Translations under genes and position numbers: made by a program
Assembly: GCA_017519975.1 (NCBI GenBank)
Contig: JAFWRM010000044.1
Coordinates: 1-53,065, forward strand
Reading direction: 5' to 3'
DNA length: 53,065 bases
Origin: Oscillospiraceae bacterium
GTDB lineage: Bacteria > Bacillota > Clostridia > Oscillospirales > Oscillospiraceae
Shown here: piece by piece, positions 8,568-16,191 of the stretch
How positions within the stretch are numbered: the stretch's first letter is position 1
Layout of the letters: each line of letters starts with the position of its first letter
Notes under the pieces: generated by a model
Told to the model about the DNA's origin: nothing
What the model saw: only the letters and a program-made list of their open reading frames with translations
The model's database searches: none

Positions 8568-8691
8568 ATGCGGCTGCCTCCATAGTTTCGGATAGGATAG
8601 GTAGAATGATCTTCAAAGTGCCGCACAGGTGGGAGACCCGCCTGTGCGACCATGCTTATCGATCTGTATTGTCTTTAAATACTGCTGATGC

Positions 8692-10125
8692 TTATTCTTC
8701 CACGGGGATCCTGGCGTCGATCTCTTTCTGGTACTGGAGGACCTTGTCTTTCGTGATGCGGAAGCCGAAGATCAGCAGCAGCACGCCGACCACGCAGAAG
8801 ATGGCGGGGACGAGCGCGAACGGGATCGTCAGAGCCTGCCGTACGTTGGGAGCCAGCTGCTTGCCGGCTTCAAGAGCGGGCTTGACCTCGCTGTCGTAGT
8901 TGATGGCGATGAGAACGGCGCCGATGATGACGCCGCGCAGGAAGATGGCCACCTTCAGCGGCACATTCTGCAGACCCATGATCCAGCCGGAAGCGTCCTT
9001 GCCGTCTTTCCACGTGGAGTAGGTGACGGCGTCCGCGTACAGAGCGGGAGCGGTGCCGAGGGCCATGCCATAGCCGACGAACGCAAGAGAGATGAAGATG
9101 ATGGAAGCGCCGGGAACGTCATAGCAGATGTAGACCAGGAAGAGGAACACGGCCATCCAGATGTAGGAGATGATCATGGCGGTCCTGGAGGACACCTTCT
9201 TGGCCAGGTAACGTACCAGGAAAGCACCGATGATGGCGCAGAGAGCCGAGGTAAACGTATAGACGAGCTGGAGCTTCGTGTTGCCGTTCAGAGCGTCCAG
9301 GAAGTAGTAGGCGGCGGACGCCTTGACGACGAAGTTCACGCACCATTTCGCAAGATCGGCGATGATGAGGCAGATGAGGTGCGGGTTGCGGCCCAGCGCC
9401 TTCAGCATCTCGCCGAACTTCATCTTGTTTTTCTTGGTGAGCTGTACGGTCTGTTCGGTCTCAATCTCCTCGTAGCCGTCGGTCATCTTGAAGTGTGCGA
9501 AATAGGTGAGCACCATGACGATGCCGAGAACAAACGCAACGGCGGCGAACTGGTTCTTCTCACCGACGATGCCGGCCAGAACGGTCGCGAACGGCAGGCC
9601 GAGATAGGAGAACGCCAGGTTGCCGATGTTGTTCCAGGTGGCACGTGAAGAAGCCAGGGTGACCTTCTCGTCCGGAGTCTTGCCGACGACGGCCACCATG
9701 GCCGAGTTGGCTACGTAGCCGAGGTTCCAGATGAAGTGGGAAACGACGGCCGCGATGACGATCAGCGTCGCTGCCAGCGGTACGTTCTCACTGAACCGGA
9801 TGAACTGGCAGGCAAAGATGAACGGGACGATCCACGGCGTGATGACGAGCCAGGAACGGTAGCGGCCCCACTTCTTTGCCTTGGTGCCGTTGATGATGGC
9901 GCCGTAGATCCAGGACAGCACGGCGTCGATGATCGAGAACACGGAGTTGATCGTTGCGGCGATCGGGGCGGTGAAGTTCGCGAAGTTCGTCAGGAAACGC
10001 ATGAAATAGAACGTTTCCACGTTGCTCATCAGCACGAAGCCCGCATCGCCGACGCCAAACAGGTATTTCAGCGTGTTGGTCAGACCATTTCTTTTCTTGG
10101 TGGTCTCAGGTGCATTCTGATCCAT
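8692..10125 (-). CDS. MFS_2 (GPH-type) sugar/cation symporter
   Basis: This 477-aa protein has about twelve hydrophobic segments. Its start resembles glycoside-pentoside-hexuronide symporters: LKYLFGVGDAGFVLMSN, then a conserved cytoplasmic KKWGRYRSWL after the second segment. Family members couple uptake of a sugar, glycoside or uronide to H+ or Na+. The ATG at 10125 is preceded on the minus strand by AAGGAGG. It probably shares a transcript with the URO-D-like gene 124 bases downstream and faces away from the PucR-type regulator. The substrate is unknown. Confidence 0.85.
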   Translation of the reverse strand: MDQNAPETTKKRNGLTNTLKYLFGVGDAGFVLMSNVETFYFMRFLTNFANFTAPIAATINSVFSIIDAVLSWIYGAIINGTKAKKWGRYRSWLVITPWIVPFIFACQFIRFSENVPLAATLIVIAAVVSHFIWNLGYVANSAMVAVVGKTPDEKVTLASSRATWNNIGNLAFSYLGLPFATVLAGIVGEKNQFAAVAFVLGIVMVLTYFAHFKMTDGYEEIETEQTVQLTKKNKMKFGEMLKALGRNPHLICLIIADLAKWCVNFVVKASAAYYFLDALNGNTKLQLVYTFTSALCAIIGAFLVRYLAKKVSSRTAMIISYIWMAVFLFLVYICYDVPGASIIFISLAFVGYGMALGTAPALYADAVTYSTWKDGKDASGWIMGLQNVPLKVAIFLRGVIIGAVLIAINYDSEVKPALEAGKQLAPNVRQALTIPFALVPAIFCVVGVLLLIFGFRITKDKVLQYQKEIDARIPVEE

Positions 10126-10307
10126 AAGTTGATTTTCCTCCTTGAATTTCCTCTTTTTCCTCAGACGATTTGCTGAACAGCTAAATGAATATCGGCTTCC
10201 CCCTTCCTGACGGATAATGAATTCTTAAAAATACGGAATGATTGCCTTCCTGCCCAAATGCAGGAAATTCTACAGAGTTTGACGATTGTTCCAAAAATCA
10301 ACAGAAG

Positions 10308-10329
10308 AAGTGCCCCAAAAAGGACACTT
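10308..10329. promoter_or_regulatory. Inverted repeat in the divergent regulator/transporter region
   Basis: The 376-base gap at 10126-10501 carries the promoters of two divergent genes and no other gene that I can see. AAGTGCCC and GGACACTT form an inverted repeat with one mismatch around CAAAAA. It could be an operator for the regulator at 10502, but only one copy is present. Confidence 0.3.
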
Positions 10330-10444
10330 TTCACAAGACACAATTTAGCACATGCGGAAAAGTCCGTCAATCCTTGAGAAACTGGTTGCGATATTTTCCT
10401 GCTTTTTTATGTGCGGGCCCCTTCCTTTTCCGCATTTTTAAGGA

Positions 10445-10450
10445 TATAAT
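10445..10450 (+). promoter_or_regulatory. -10 element of the PucR-type regulator
   Basis: A perfect TATAAT lies 51 bases before the start codon. The -35 at about 10422 (TTCCTT) is weak, so an activator or autoregulation may be involved. Confidence 0.5.
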
Positions 10451-10501
10451 AGAATCACCGTGTCATAAGCAGATGAACCGCTGATCAATGGGGGGATATG
10501 T

Positions 10502-12049
10502 ATGACTGCCGGCCTGTTTTCCGATCCAATCCGCCGCATCCCGGACCTGCAGATGATCATCGACGATTTGGAGGGACGTTACGGGGACTTTTCCGCAGTC
10601 TGCCCCGGTGAGGCTCCGCGATTTCGTTCGATCCAGATCTACTCGGGGCAGGCGGTGCTGCGGGAGGACGTTCTGTACATTCTCGGGGAAACGGCGGAAG
10701 GCTTTCCCGTTGACAGCCATCCTTACGTCGCCTCCGGGAGGATCGACGGGGCGGCGCCGCACGTCAGCGGGCTCGGCGTGGAAAAGACGGATCTCATCAA
10801 CGAACTGCTGTTCATTTTTCAGCGATATCAGGATTTCGTCCTGGAGTTGAACAGCATTGCCGGCAGCGGCGATCTGAACGACCTCTGCCGGGCCGGAGGG
10901 GAGTTTCTGAATAACCCCATGTATATTCATGACAGCGGATTCACCGTACTGGCGATGCCGGATCATGTGCCCGGAATGATGGAGATGGACTTCAATCCCC
11001 GCTCCGAGAGGTACTACATCCCTCTGTGGCTGGTGGAGGAGTTCAAGCTCAACGACGATTATCTGGCAACGCTCCCGCTGCGCCGCGCCGCCATATGGGG
11101 GAAGGATCAGTACCCCTACAATCTGCGCTCACTGTTCGTCAACATCTGGGATGGGAACCACTACCGCGGGCGGCTCCTGGTAAACGAACTGACCTCCGAT
11201 CTCAGGAGAGGACAGTTCCGGATCGCAGAGCTGATCGCCGAATACGCCCTGCAGATCATCCGACGTGACGAGCAGAACAGAAACCGTCACTACCGCGATT
11301 CGGAGGATACCTTCAAAGCCCTGATAGAGGATCGGGAAGTAGAGGAAACGGATCTGCAGATGGTCCTTTCGGTTATGGGCTGGAAGGAGAACGACCGCTT
11401 CGTGCTCACGGTGCTTCAAAGCCAGGACGAGCGGCTGGCCGTTGCGAGCGAGAGAACGGTTCAGAACCAGCTGTTTGCGACCTTTCCCGGATCGTTCAGC
11501 TTTTTCTACGATCAACGGCTGTGCGTGATCGTGGATCTGACGCAGATGGGGATGGCGTTTCCGGTCATCCGCTCCCGGTTCGCTCCGATCCTGCGCGACA
11601 GTCTGCTGTACGGTGGGGCTTCTTTCCCGATCGACGATCTGGCCGATCTTCCCGACGCCTACCGGCAGGCGATCTTTGCCCTCGGTCAGTCTTTCCGCCA
11701 GAGTCAGAGCAAGTGGCTTCTCACGTTTGAAGACTGTGCGGTTACGTTTCTGCTCAATCAGACCGGACCTCGTTTTCCTCCCGATAAGATCGCCTCTCCC
11801 GCGCTGCAGTTCCTGCGCGCCTTTGACCGGGAAAAGGGGACGGATTACTACAACACTCTCCGCTGTTATCTTCAGTGCGAGCGGAGCATCCCGAGAGCGT
11901 CGGAAAAGCTGATCATTCATCGGTCGACGCTGGAGTACCGCATGGAAAAGATACAGGATCTCATTCATCTGGATCTTGAGGACAGGGATATCCGGCTATA
12001 TCTGCTGCTGTCGTTCCGGCTGATCGATGAGATGCAGGGGAGAAAGTGA
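10502..12049 (+). CDS. PucR/CdaR-type transcriptional regulator
   Basis: This 515-aa protein ends in the PucR-type HTH (about residues 450-505): YYNTLRCYLQCERSIPRASE, then KLIIHRSTLEYRMEKIQDL and a helical tail IRLYLLLSFRLI. The central region is probably a GAF-like or GGDEF-like sensory fold. Proteins with this layout activate or repress neighbouring catabolic genes in response to a small molecule. The gene is divergent from the MFS_2/URO-D pair, so these are the obvious targets. The start follows GGGGGGAT at close spacing; an ATG at 10489 is out of frame. Confidence 0.82.
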   Translation: MTAGLFSDPIRRIPDLQMIIDDLEGRYGDFSAVCPGEAPRFRSIQIYSGQAVLREDVLYILGETAEGFPVDSHPYVASGRIDGAAPHVSGLGVEKTDLINELLFIFQRYQDFVLELNSIAGSGDLNDLCRAGGEFLNNPMYIHDSGFTVLAMPDHVPGMMEMDFNPRSERYYIPLWLVEEFKLNDDYLATLPLRRAAIWGKDQYPYNLRSLFVNIWDGNHYRGRLLVNELTSDLRRGQFRIAELIAEYALQIIRRDEQNRNRHYRDSEDTFKALIEDREVEETDLQMVLSVMGWKENDRFVLTVLQSQDERLAVASERTVQNQLFATFPGSFSFFYDQRLCVIVDLTQMGMAFPVIRSRFAPILRDSLLYGGASFPIDDLADLPDAYRQAIFALGQSFRQSQSKWLLTFEDCAVTFLLNQTGPRFPPDKIASPALQFLRAFDREKGTDYYNTLRCYLQCERSIPRASEKLIIHRSTLEYRMEKIQDLIHLDLEDRDIRLYLLLSFRLIDEMQGRK

Positions 12050-12089
12050 ACGCGGGAAGAGCGGACAGTGCTTTCCGGCCCTCCGACGG

Positions 12090-12118
12090 TTGACATCCGC
12101 CGTCGAGTATGGTAGTAA
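12090..12118 (+). promoter_or_regulatory. Promoter of the 194-aa membrane protein gene
   Basis: TTGACA (12090-12095) and TAGTAA (12113-12118) are 17 bases apart, about 50 bases before the start codon. Confidence 0.65.
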
Positions 12119-12167
12119 AACGGATGGATCCAGGTTTATTACACGAAAATGCGAGGAGTATCCGCAG

Positions 12168-12752
12168 ATGAAAAAACTGTTTTCACCCACGCTTGTGGGC
12201 GTTCTGGTCGGACTTGTAGTGACTGTTGCCTTCATCTGGTGCTACGGGATGATCACGACGCACGTAGGGTCCAACCGTCCGGCCCGGGCGACGCAGGACG
12301 ACGTTCAGGTCAAAGTCCGTGATTATTTCAACGAAGCGATGCCGGAGAGCGTGGAATACTCTCTCCCGGAAGCCCCCGCTCCTGCGGATTCCTGCTGTTT
12401 TCTTTACGGGACCTGTACGGAGGGCGGCAAGGAATATACGTACGTGTGCCTGGTCGCCCGGCAGCCCCTCATGAAAGAGTACGTGATCCGCAGGGATCTT
12501 GTGGGCTATTCCCGATATGAGGGGGCCGACTGGCGCGGGAGCGGTGAAATAACCGCAGAGGGGTACATTTTCACGAAATACACGGCGCATTTCGAAATCG
12601 GTGAAAACGGGGCGACGGTCACTTATGAGCGGCACGTCAAGCTACTGGATCTGGTCAGCGTGCTGCTGCTGTTTTCTCTGGCGGACATCGCTGGACGTGG
12701 ATTCCGGAGGATGTCTCTGAAGAAGAAGGCCGACGGTTCCACTGCAAAGTAA
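12168..12752 (+). CDS. Unknown membrane-anchored protein
   Basis: I recognise no domain family in this 194-aa protein. It has an N-terminal membrane segment (about residues 8-28), an exposed region of roughly 125 residues rich in aromatic and charged residues, and a second hydrophobic stretch near the C-terminus (LLDLVSVLLLFSLADIAG) followed by a Lys/Arg-rich tail. Both ends therefore probably face the cytoplasm. The ATG at 12168 follows GAGGAG; the longer open frame upstream has no ribosome site. It appears to be a single-gene unit with its own promoter and a strong terminator. Confidence 0.7.
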   Translation: MKKLFSPTLVGVLVGLVVTVAFIWCYGMITTHVGSNRPARATQDDVQVKVRDYFNEAMPESVEYSLPEAPAPADSCCFLYGTCTEGGKEYTYVCLVARQPLMKEYVIRRDLVGYSRYEGADWRGSGEITAEGYIFTKYTAHFEIGENGATVTYERHVKLLDLVSVLLLFSLADIAGRGFRRMSLKKKADGSTAK

Positions 12753-12766
12753 ACAAAGGAACACGA

Positions 12767-12806
12767 AAGAAGGCCCCTGTCACACATGTGACAGGGGCCT
12801 TCTTTT
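12767..12806. terminator. Perfect 18-bp-arm terminator
   Basis: The arms 12767-12784 and 12787-12804 (AAGAAGGCCCCTGTCACA and its complement) are perfect, with a small loop, followed by TTCTTA. The A/T ends make it usable from both strands. Confidence 0.88.
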
Positions 12807-12823
12807 CTTAAAAACAGAAAAAG

Positions 12824-12855
12824 CCAGGAAACCATTCTGTTTCCTGGCTCTTTCA
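12824..12855 (-). terminator. Terminator of the tRNA-Ile/tRNA-Trp transcript
   Basis: GAGCCAGGAAAC pairs with GTTTCCTGGCT on the minus strand and is followed by TTTTTCTGTTTTT, immediately downstream of tRNA-Trp. Confidence 0.8.
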
Positions 12856-12931
12856 TGGCAGGGGTTGAAGGACTTGAACCCTCGGCACGCGGTTTTGGAG
12901 ACCGCTGCTCTACCAACTGAGCTAAACCCCT
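12856..12931 (-). tRNA. tRNA-Trp (CCA)
   Basis: The 76-nt cloverleaf folds on the minus strand with acceptor AGGGGTT/AACCCCT, anticodon loop CTCCAAA (anticodon CCA), discriminator G and encoded CCA. It is transcribed after tRNA-Ile(CAU), three bases away. Confidence 0.95.
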
Positions 12932-12934
12932 TTA

Positions 12935-13011
12935 TGGTGGGCCTTCAGGGACTCGAACCCGGGACCATCCGGTTATGAGCCGGGAGCTCTAACCAACTGA
13001 GCTAAAGGCCC
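12935..13011 (-). tRNA. tRNA with anticodon CAU, probably tRNA-Ile2
   Basis: The 77-nt cloverleaf has acceptor GGGCCTT/AAGGCCC, anticodon loop CTCATAA and encoded CCA. The acceptor pairs C4-G69 and C5-G68 and the CTCATAA loop match tRNA-Ile(CAU), the substrate of TilS. The elongator Met tRNA is separately present at 47971 with a TTCATAC loop. Two pairs appear mismatched: C27-A43 in the anticodon stem and C50-U64 in the T stem. Identity as Ile2 is inferred. Confidence 0.85.
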
Positions 13012-13042
13012 ATACTGCGTCCGCGTTCCGGACAGCACGCAG

Positions 13043-13071
13043 ATTATATCATGCCTCATTTTTCAATGCAA
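13043..13071 (-). promoter_or_regulatory. Promoter of the tRNA-Ile/tRNA-Trp unit
   Basis: On the minus strand TTGCAT (13071-13066) and TATAAT (13048-13043) are separated by 17 bases, about 30 bases before the tRNA. Confidence 0.8.
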
Positions 13072-13124
13072 GACCTTTTGTGAAAAAACCGGCGTGCGGC
13101 GGCAGCGCAGGAACGGAACCGGAC

Positions 13125-13523
13125 TCAGGTGTTTTTGACGGACCGTTCCCCGCATTTCGGGCAGGTGATCTGGACCTTCCCCTTGCCGCGGGGCACTCGC
13201 AGCGTGCAGTGGCATCCGCTGCACTGAAAGTATTTGTATCTGCGAAGGTCCTTGAGGCGGCGGAAAAAGTTCACGATCTTCGTGCGGACCGGCCACCAGA
13301 TGCGGATGAAGCGGTCGTTTTCCTTCCTGCGGGCGGTGATATTCCGGGACATCATGCGGAAGATGCAGATCAGAAGGGGGAGGTAACTGGCCGCCGAAAG
13401 GGCGCCGAAGCGGAAAACGGCCGCCAGAAGCGACAGAAGGATGGCCACGATCAGCAGAAATACATTCAGGTGATCCTGCCCGTAACGGCCCATCATCACC
13501 CGTCTCAGCCAGTTCCGGATCAT
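13125..13523 (-). CDS. Small membrane protein with C-terminal zinc ribbon
   Basis: This 132-aa protein has one or two hydrophobic segments (HLNVFLLIVAILLSLLAAVF, then SYLPLLICIF) and a basic middle region. A C-terminal ribbon CSGCHCTLRVP...ITCPKCGE gives two CxxC pairs likely to bind zinc. This layout is common in small Clostridia proteins of unknown function. The ATG at 13523 follows GGGGAGGG; the slightly longer frame does not. The gene stands alone between hemZ and the tRNA unit. Confidence 0.75.
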   Translation of the reverse strand: MIRNWLRRVMMGRYGQDHLNVFLLIVAILLSLLAAVFRFGALSAASYLPLLICIFRMMSRNITARRKENDRFIRIWWPVRTKIVNFFRRLKDLRRYKYFQCSGCHCTLRVPRGKGKVQITCPKCGERSVKNT

Positions 13524-13613
13524 GCTATCCCTCCCCACGTTTCATAGTTCGCAGATATGATAGCACCGGCACTGTGGGAACAGGGCGGACGTCACACTTT
13601 TTTTACAGATTAT

Positions 13614-15101
13614 TTACCGCTGTCCGGCCGCCTGTCCGTAAAATGCCGCGACGGCCTTTTTCTTTTCCCTGATCTTATCCAGACCCTCAATGTACTCGCG
13701 CGGATATTTGGGATTGAAGACCCGCTCGATGCGGCCTTCGGCGGCGTTCACCAGCTTCGTGGAGCCTCCGCCGCCCAGGGAGAGGATGGTGCACAGCTCC
13801 TCCATGATGCAGATGTTATACAGGCTGTCGTATCCGGGCAGGCTCCAGCCGACGTTTTCGAAACCGCCGGACATGTATTTCTGCCGGTACAGGTAGTAGG
13901 GGCGGAACCCGGTTCCGGAAAGCGTCGAGGCGGCGTAATCCAGCATGGCGCCGACGGCGGCTTCGTCCGGCAGAGGCGTCCCTTCCAGCGTGATGCGGGA
14001 TCCTTTCTTCAGCGCCAGCGTATGTACGGTCACGTTTTCCGGACGGAAGGAGAGAACGCGGTCCAGGCTCTCGCGAAACCCGTCCGCGGTGTCGGCGGGC
14101 AGACCGGCGATCAGATCCATGTTGACCGAGGGAATGCCGGCGTCCCGGACCATGGCCATGGCGGCGGCAACGTCGCCTGCGGTGTGCCTGCGGCCAATGG
14201 CCGCCAGCACCTCGTCCCGCATGGTCTGCGGGTTCACGCTCACGCGTGTCACTCCGCGGCGCTTCAGCACCGCGAGCTTTTCCGGCGTGATGGTATCCGG
14301 CCGCCCGGCTTCCACCGTGTATTCCGAAACACAGGACAGGTCGAAGGCGTCCGACAGCTGACCCATCAGACGGTCCAGCTGCGGCGCGGTCAGTGTGGTA
14401 GGCGTTCCGCCGCCGAAATATACGCTGACGATCCGCAGGCCCAGCCGACGCACCAGCGCGGCGTCGTGCTCGATCTCCTGCGCCAGCGTCTCGAGGAAGG
14501 GTTCCACCAGAGAAAGGGACCGTTCCACGCTGTTGCTGACGAAGCTGCAGTAGGCGCACCGGGTGGGACAGAAGGGGATGCCGACGTACAGACAGATGTC
14601 CTCCGGACGCAGTAAACGGTTCGCCCGCAGGGAGGCCCGGGCGGTATCCAGACACAGGGCGGCCCGCTCAGGGGAGACGTACTGATCCCGGACCATGGCG
14701 CGCACAGCCTGACGTTCGGTCCGGCCTTCGGCCAGCAGATTGGTGACCAGCCGCCCGGGACGGATCCCCGTCAGGGCGCCCCATACGGGGCGGCGGCCCG
14801 TCATGCGGACAGCGGCCCGGTAAAAGGACAGCCGGACGCATTTCTGCAGAAGCCGGTCCGTCACCAAGCGGTCCGTGAGCGCTTCGTTTTTCACCCGGGC
14901 CGAGCCGGTCCACCGGCCGCCGGCCCCGTCCCGCAGTACGGTGACCGCGGAACTGAACGACGCGCCGCGGTGCAGGGAGATCACCGCGGAAGAAACGCCG
15001 GGCTCGGGCCCGGCGTATTCGGGACGCTCCTCCGGAAACATGGTCAGCAGGATCTGTTCCGCCGCGTACCGGTATTCATGACCGACGAGCGTGAGTCTCA
15101 T
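13614..15101 (-). CDS. hemZ: HemZ, oxygen-independent coproporphyrinogen dehydrogenase family
   Basis: This 495-aa protein has a radical-SAM core whose [4Fe-4S] cysteines lie in FCPTRCAYC, preceded by YVGIP and followed by YFGGGTPT and VSVNPQTM, as in the HemN/HemZ/HemW family. The extra 150-170 residues at the N-terminus and the gene order match Firmicutes HemZ. The family member is proposed to oxidise coproporphyrinogen III without oxygen, though many HemN-like proteins have other roles. It overlaps the preceding hydrolase gene by four bases (ATGA), the last gene of the recJ-rel-dtd-MBL-hemZ run. Confidence 0.88.
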   Translation of the reverse strand: MRLTLVGHEYRYAAEQILLTMFPEERPEYAGPEPGVSSAVISLHRGASFSSAVTVLRDGAGGRWTGSARVKNEALTDRLVTDRLLQKCVRLSFYRAAVRMTGRRPVWGALTGIRPGRLVTNLLAEGRTERQAVRAMVRDQYVSPERAALCLDTARASLRANRLLRPEDICLYVGIPFCPTRCAYCSFVSNSVERSLSLVEPFLETLAQEIEHDAALVRRLGLRIVSVYFGGGTPTTLTAPQLDRLMGQLSDAFDLSCVSEYTVEAGRPDTITPEKLAVLKRRGVTRVSVNPQTMRDEVLAAIGRRHTAGDVAAAMAMVRDAGIPSVNMDLIAGLPADTADGFRESLDRVLSFRPENVTVHTLALKKGSRITLEGTPLPDEAAVGAMLDYAASTLSGTGFRPYYLYRQKYMSGGFENVGWSLPGYDSLYNICIMEELCTILSLGGGGSTKLVNAAEGRIERVFNPKYPREYIEGLDKIREKKKAVAAFYGQAAGQR

Positions 15102-15724
15102 GACCGCTCCAGCGTCTTCTTCGCGTACGCAATGTAATAGTTGTACGCCCGTTCCCGGTCCAGTGAGGAAAAGTCCATGTGGCCGGGGTATACTTCATAA
15201 TCACCTTCCAGCCGGGAGAGACGGAGCAGAGAGCGCAGCATGGCGTCCATGTCTCCATCCTCGAAATCCGTACGGCCGCAGCTGTCACGGAACAGCGTAT
15301 CCCCGGAGAACAGCGCGTTTCCGCAGATGAGGCAGACGGACCCTGAGGAGTGCCCGGGCGTTTCCAGGACCTGGAAGCTGAGGTCGCCTACGGTCAGCAC
15401 GTCGCCCTCCCGATAGAAGCGGACGTCGTCGTCCGCGGGGAACTTCATCCGTACCGGAGCGCCGTTTTTCGGATATGCGTCGTTCCTGTGGATGTAGACC
15501 GGGGCGCCGGTCTCCTCCCGGACGCCGTCCAGCCCCAGCCAGTGGTCGTGATGGCCGTGCGTCAGGAAGATGGCTCTGCACGAAAGATGGTTGGCCTCCA
15601 GATAATCCAGGATCACGCCGGACTCGTCACCGGGATCGATGACGGCACATGTTCCGGTCGTGCCGTCCGTGACGACGTAGCAGTTCGTGGCCAGCTGGCC
15701 GACAGGGATGCCCTTGATCTGCAT
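15098..15724 (-). CDS. Metallo-beta-lactamase-fold hydrolase (glyoxalase II-like)
   Basis: This 208-aa protein has the metal-binding signature LTHGHHDHWLG, an upstream IDPGDESG, the ligand ETPGHSSGSVCL and VYPGHMDFS. It is shorter than classical glyoxalase II and fits the stand-alone YcbL/GloB-like group, which often hydrolyses thioesters such as S-lactoylglutathione. The substrate here is unknown. AAAGGAGG precedes the start. It sits between dtd and hemZ, a conserved neighbourhood in Firmicutes. Confidence 0.87.
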   Translation of the reverse strand: MQIKGIPVGQLATNCYVVTDGTTGTCAVIDPGDESGVILDYLEANHLSCRAIFLTHGHHDHWLGLDGVREETGAPVYIHRNDAYPKNGAPVRMKFPADDDVRFYREGDVLTVGDLSFQVLETPGHSSGSVCLICGNALFSGDTLFRDSCGRTDFEDGDMDAMLRSLLRLSRLEGDYEVYPGHMDFSSLDRERAYNYYIAYAKKTLERS

Positions 15725-15737
15725 GGATATTCCTCCT

Positions 15738-16181
15738 TTATGTTCGGTCGGTATCGAAAATCAGGGTGACAGGACCGTCGTTTACGCTGCTTACCTTCAT
15801 GTCTGCACCGAAAACGCCCGCCTGAACGGGAAAGCCCAGTTCCCGGCACTGCTCCAGAAACGTCTGATACAGCCGTTCCGCCAGAACGGGCGGCGCTGCG
15901 CGGGAGAATCCCGGCCTGCGGCTTTTCAGGTCGGCGTACAGGGTGAACTGGGAAACGACCAGGATCCCGCCGCCGACGCTGGCAAGATCCAGGTTCATCT
16001 TTCCTGCCTCGTCCTCAAACACCCGGGTCCTGCAGATACGGAGGGAAAGCTTTCGGGCAGTGTCCTCCGTATCGTCGGGGCCTACGCCCAGAAGGACAAG
16101 GTAACCGCGGCCGATGGCACCGACGACGCTGCCATCGACGGCAACGGAGGCCTCCGTAACTCTTGTGACTACCGCTCTCAT
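15738..16181 (-). CDS. dtd: D-aminoacyl-tRNA deacylase
   Basis: This 147-aa protein matches Dtd along its whole length: MRAVVTRVTEASV at the start, the catalytic-site motif SQFTLYAD in the middle and the NDGPVTLIFDT motif (usually NxGPVT) at the end. Dtd removes D-amino acids and glycine wrongly attached to tRNA. It lies 10 bases after rel, an arrangement common in Firmicutes. Confidence 0.95.
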   Translation of the reverse strand: MRAVVTRVTEASVAVDGSVVGAIGRGYLVLLGVGPDDTEDTARKLSLRICRTRVFEDEAGKMNLDLASVGGGILVVSQFTLYADLKSRRPGFSRAAPPVLAERLYQTFLEQCRELGFPVQAGVFGADMKVSSVNDGPVTLIFDTDRT

Positions 16182-16191
16182 GCCGGGGCCC

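Noticed and set aside
7572-8585. Plus-strand open frame opposite the URO-D-like gene
   Set aside because: It is antisense composition only. The minus strand has domain motifs and a normal start.
12935-13011. Call as elongator or initiator tRNA-Met
   Set aside because: C4-G69 and C5-G68 with loop CTCATAA fit tRNA-Ile2, and an elongator Met tRNA is present at 47971. Initiator features (three G-C pairs before the loop, mismatch at position 1-72) are absent.
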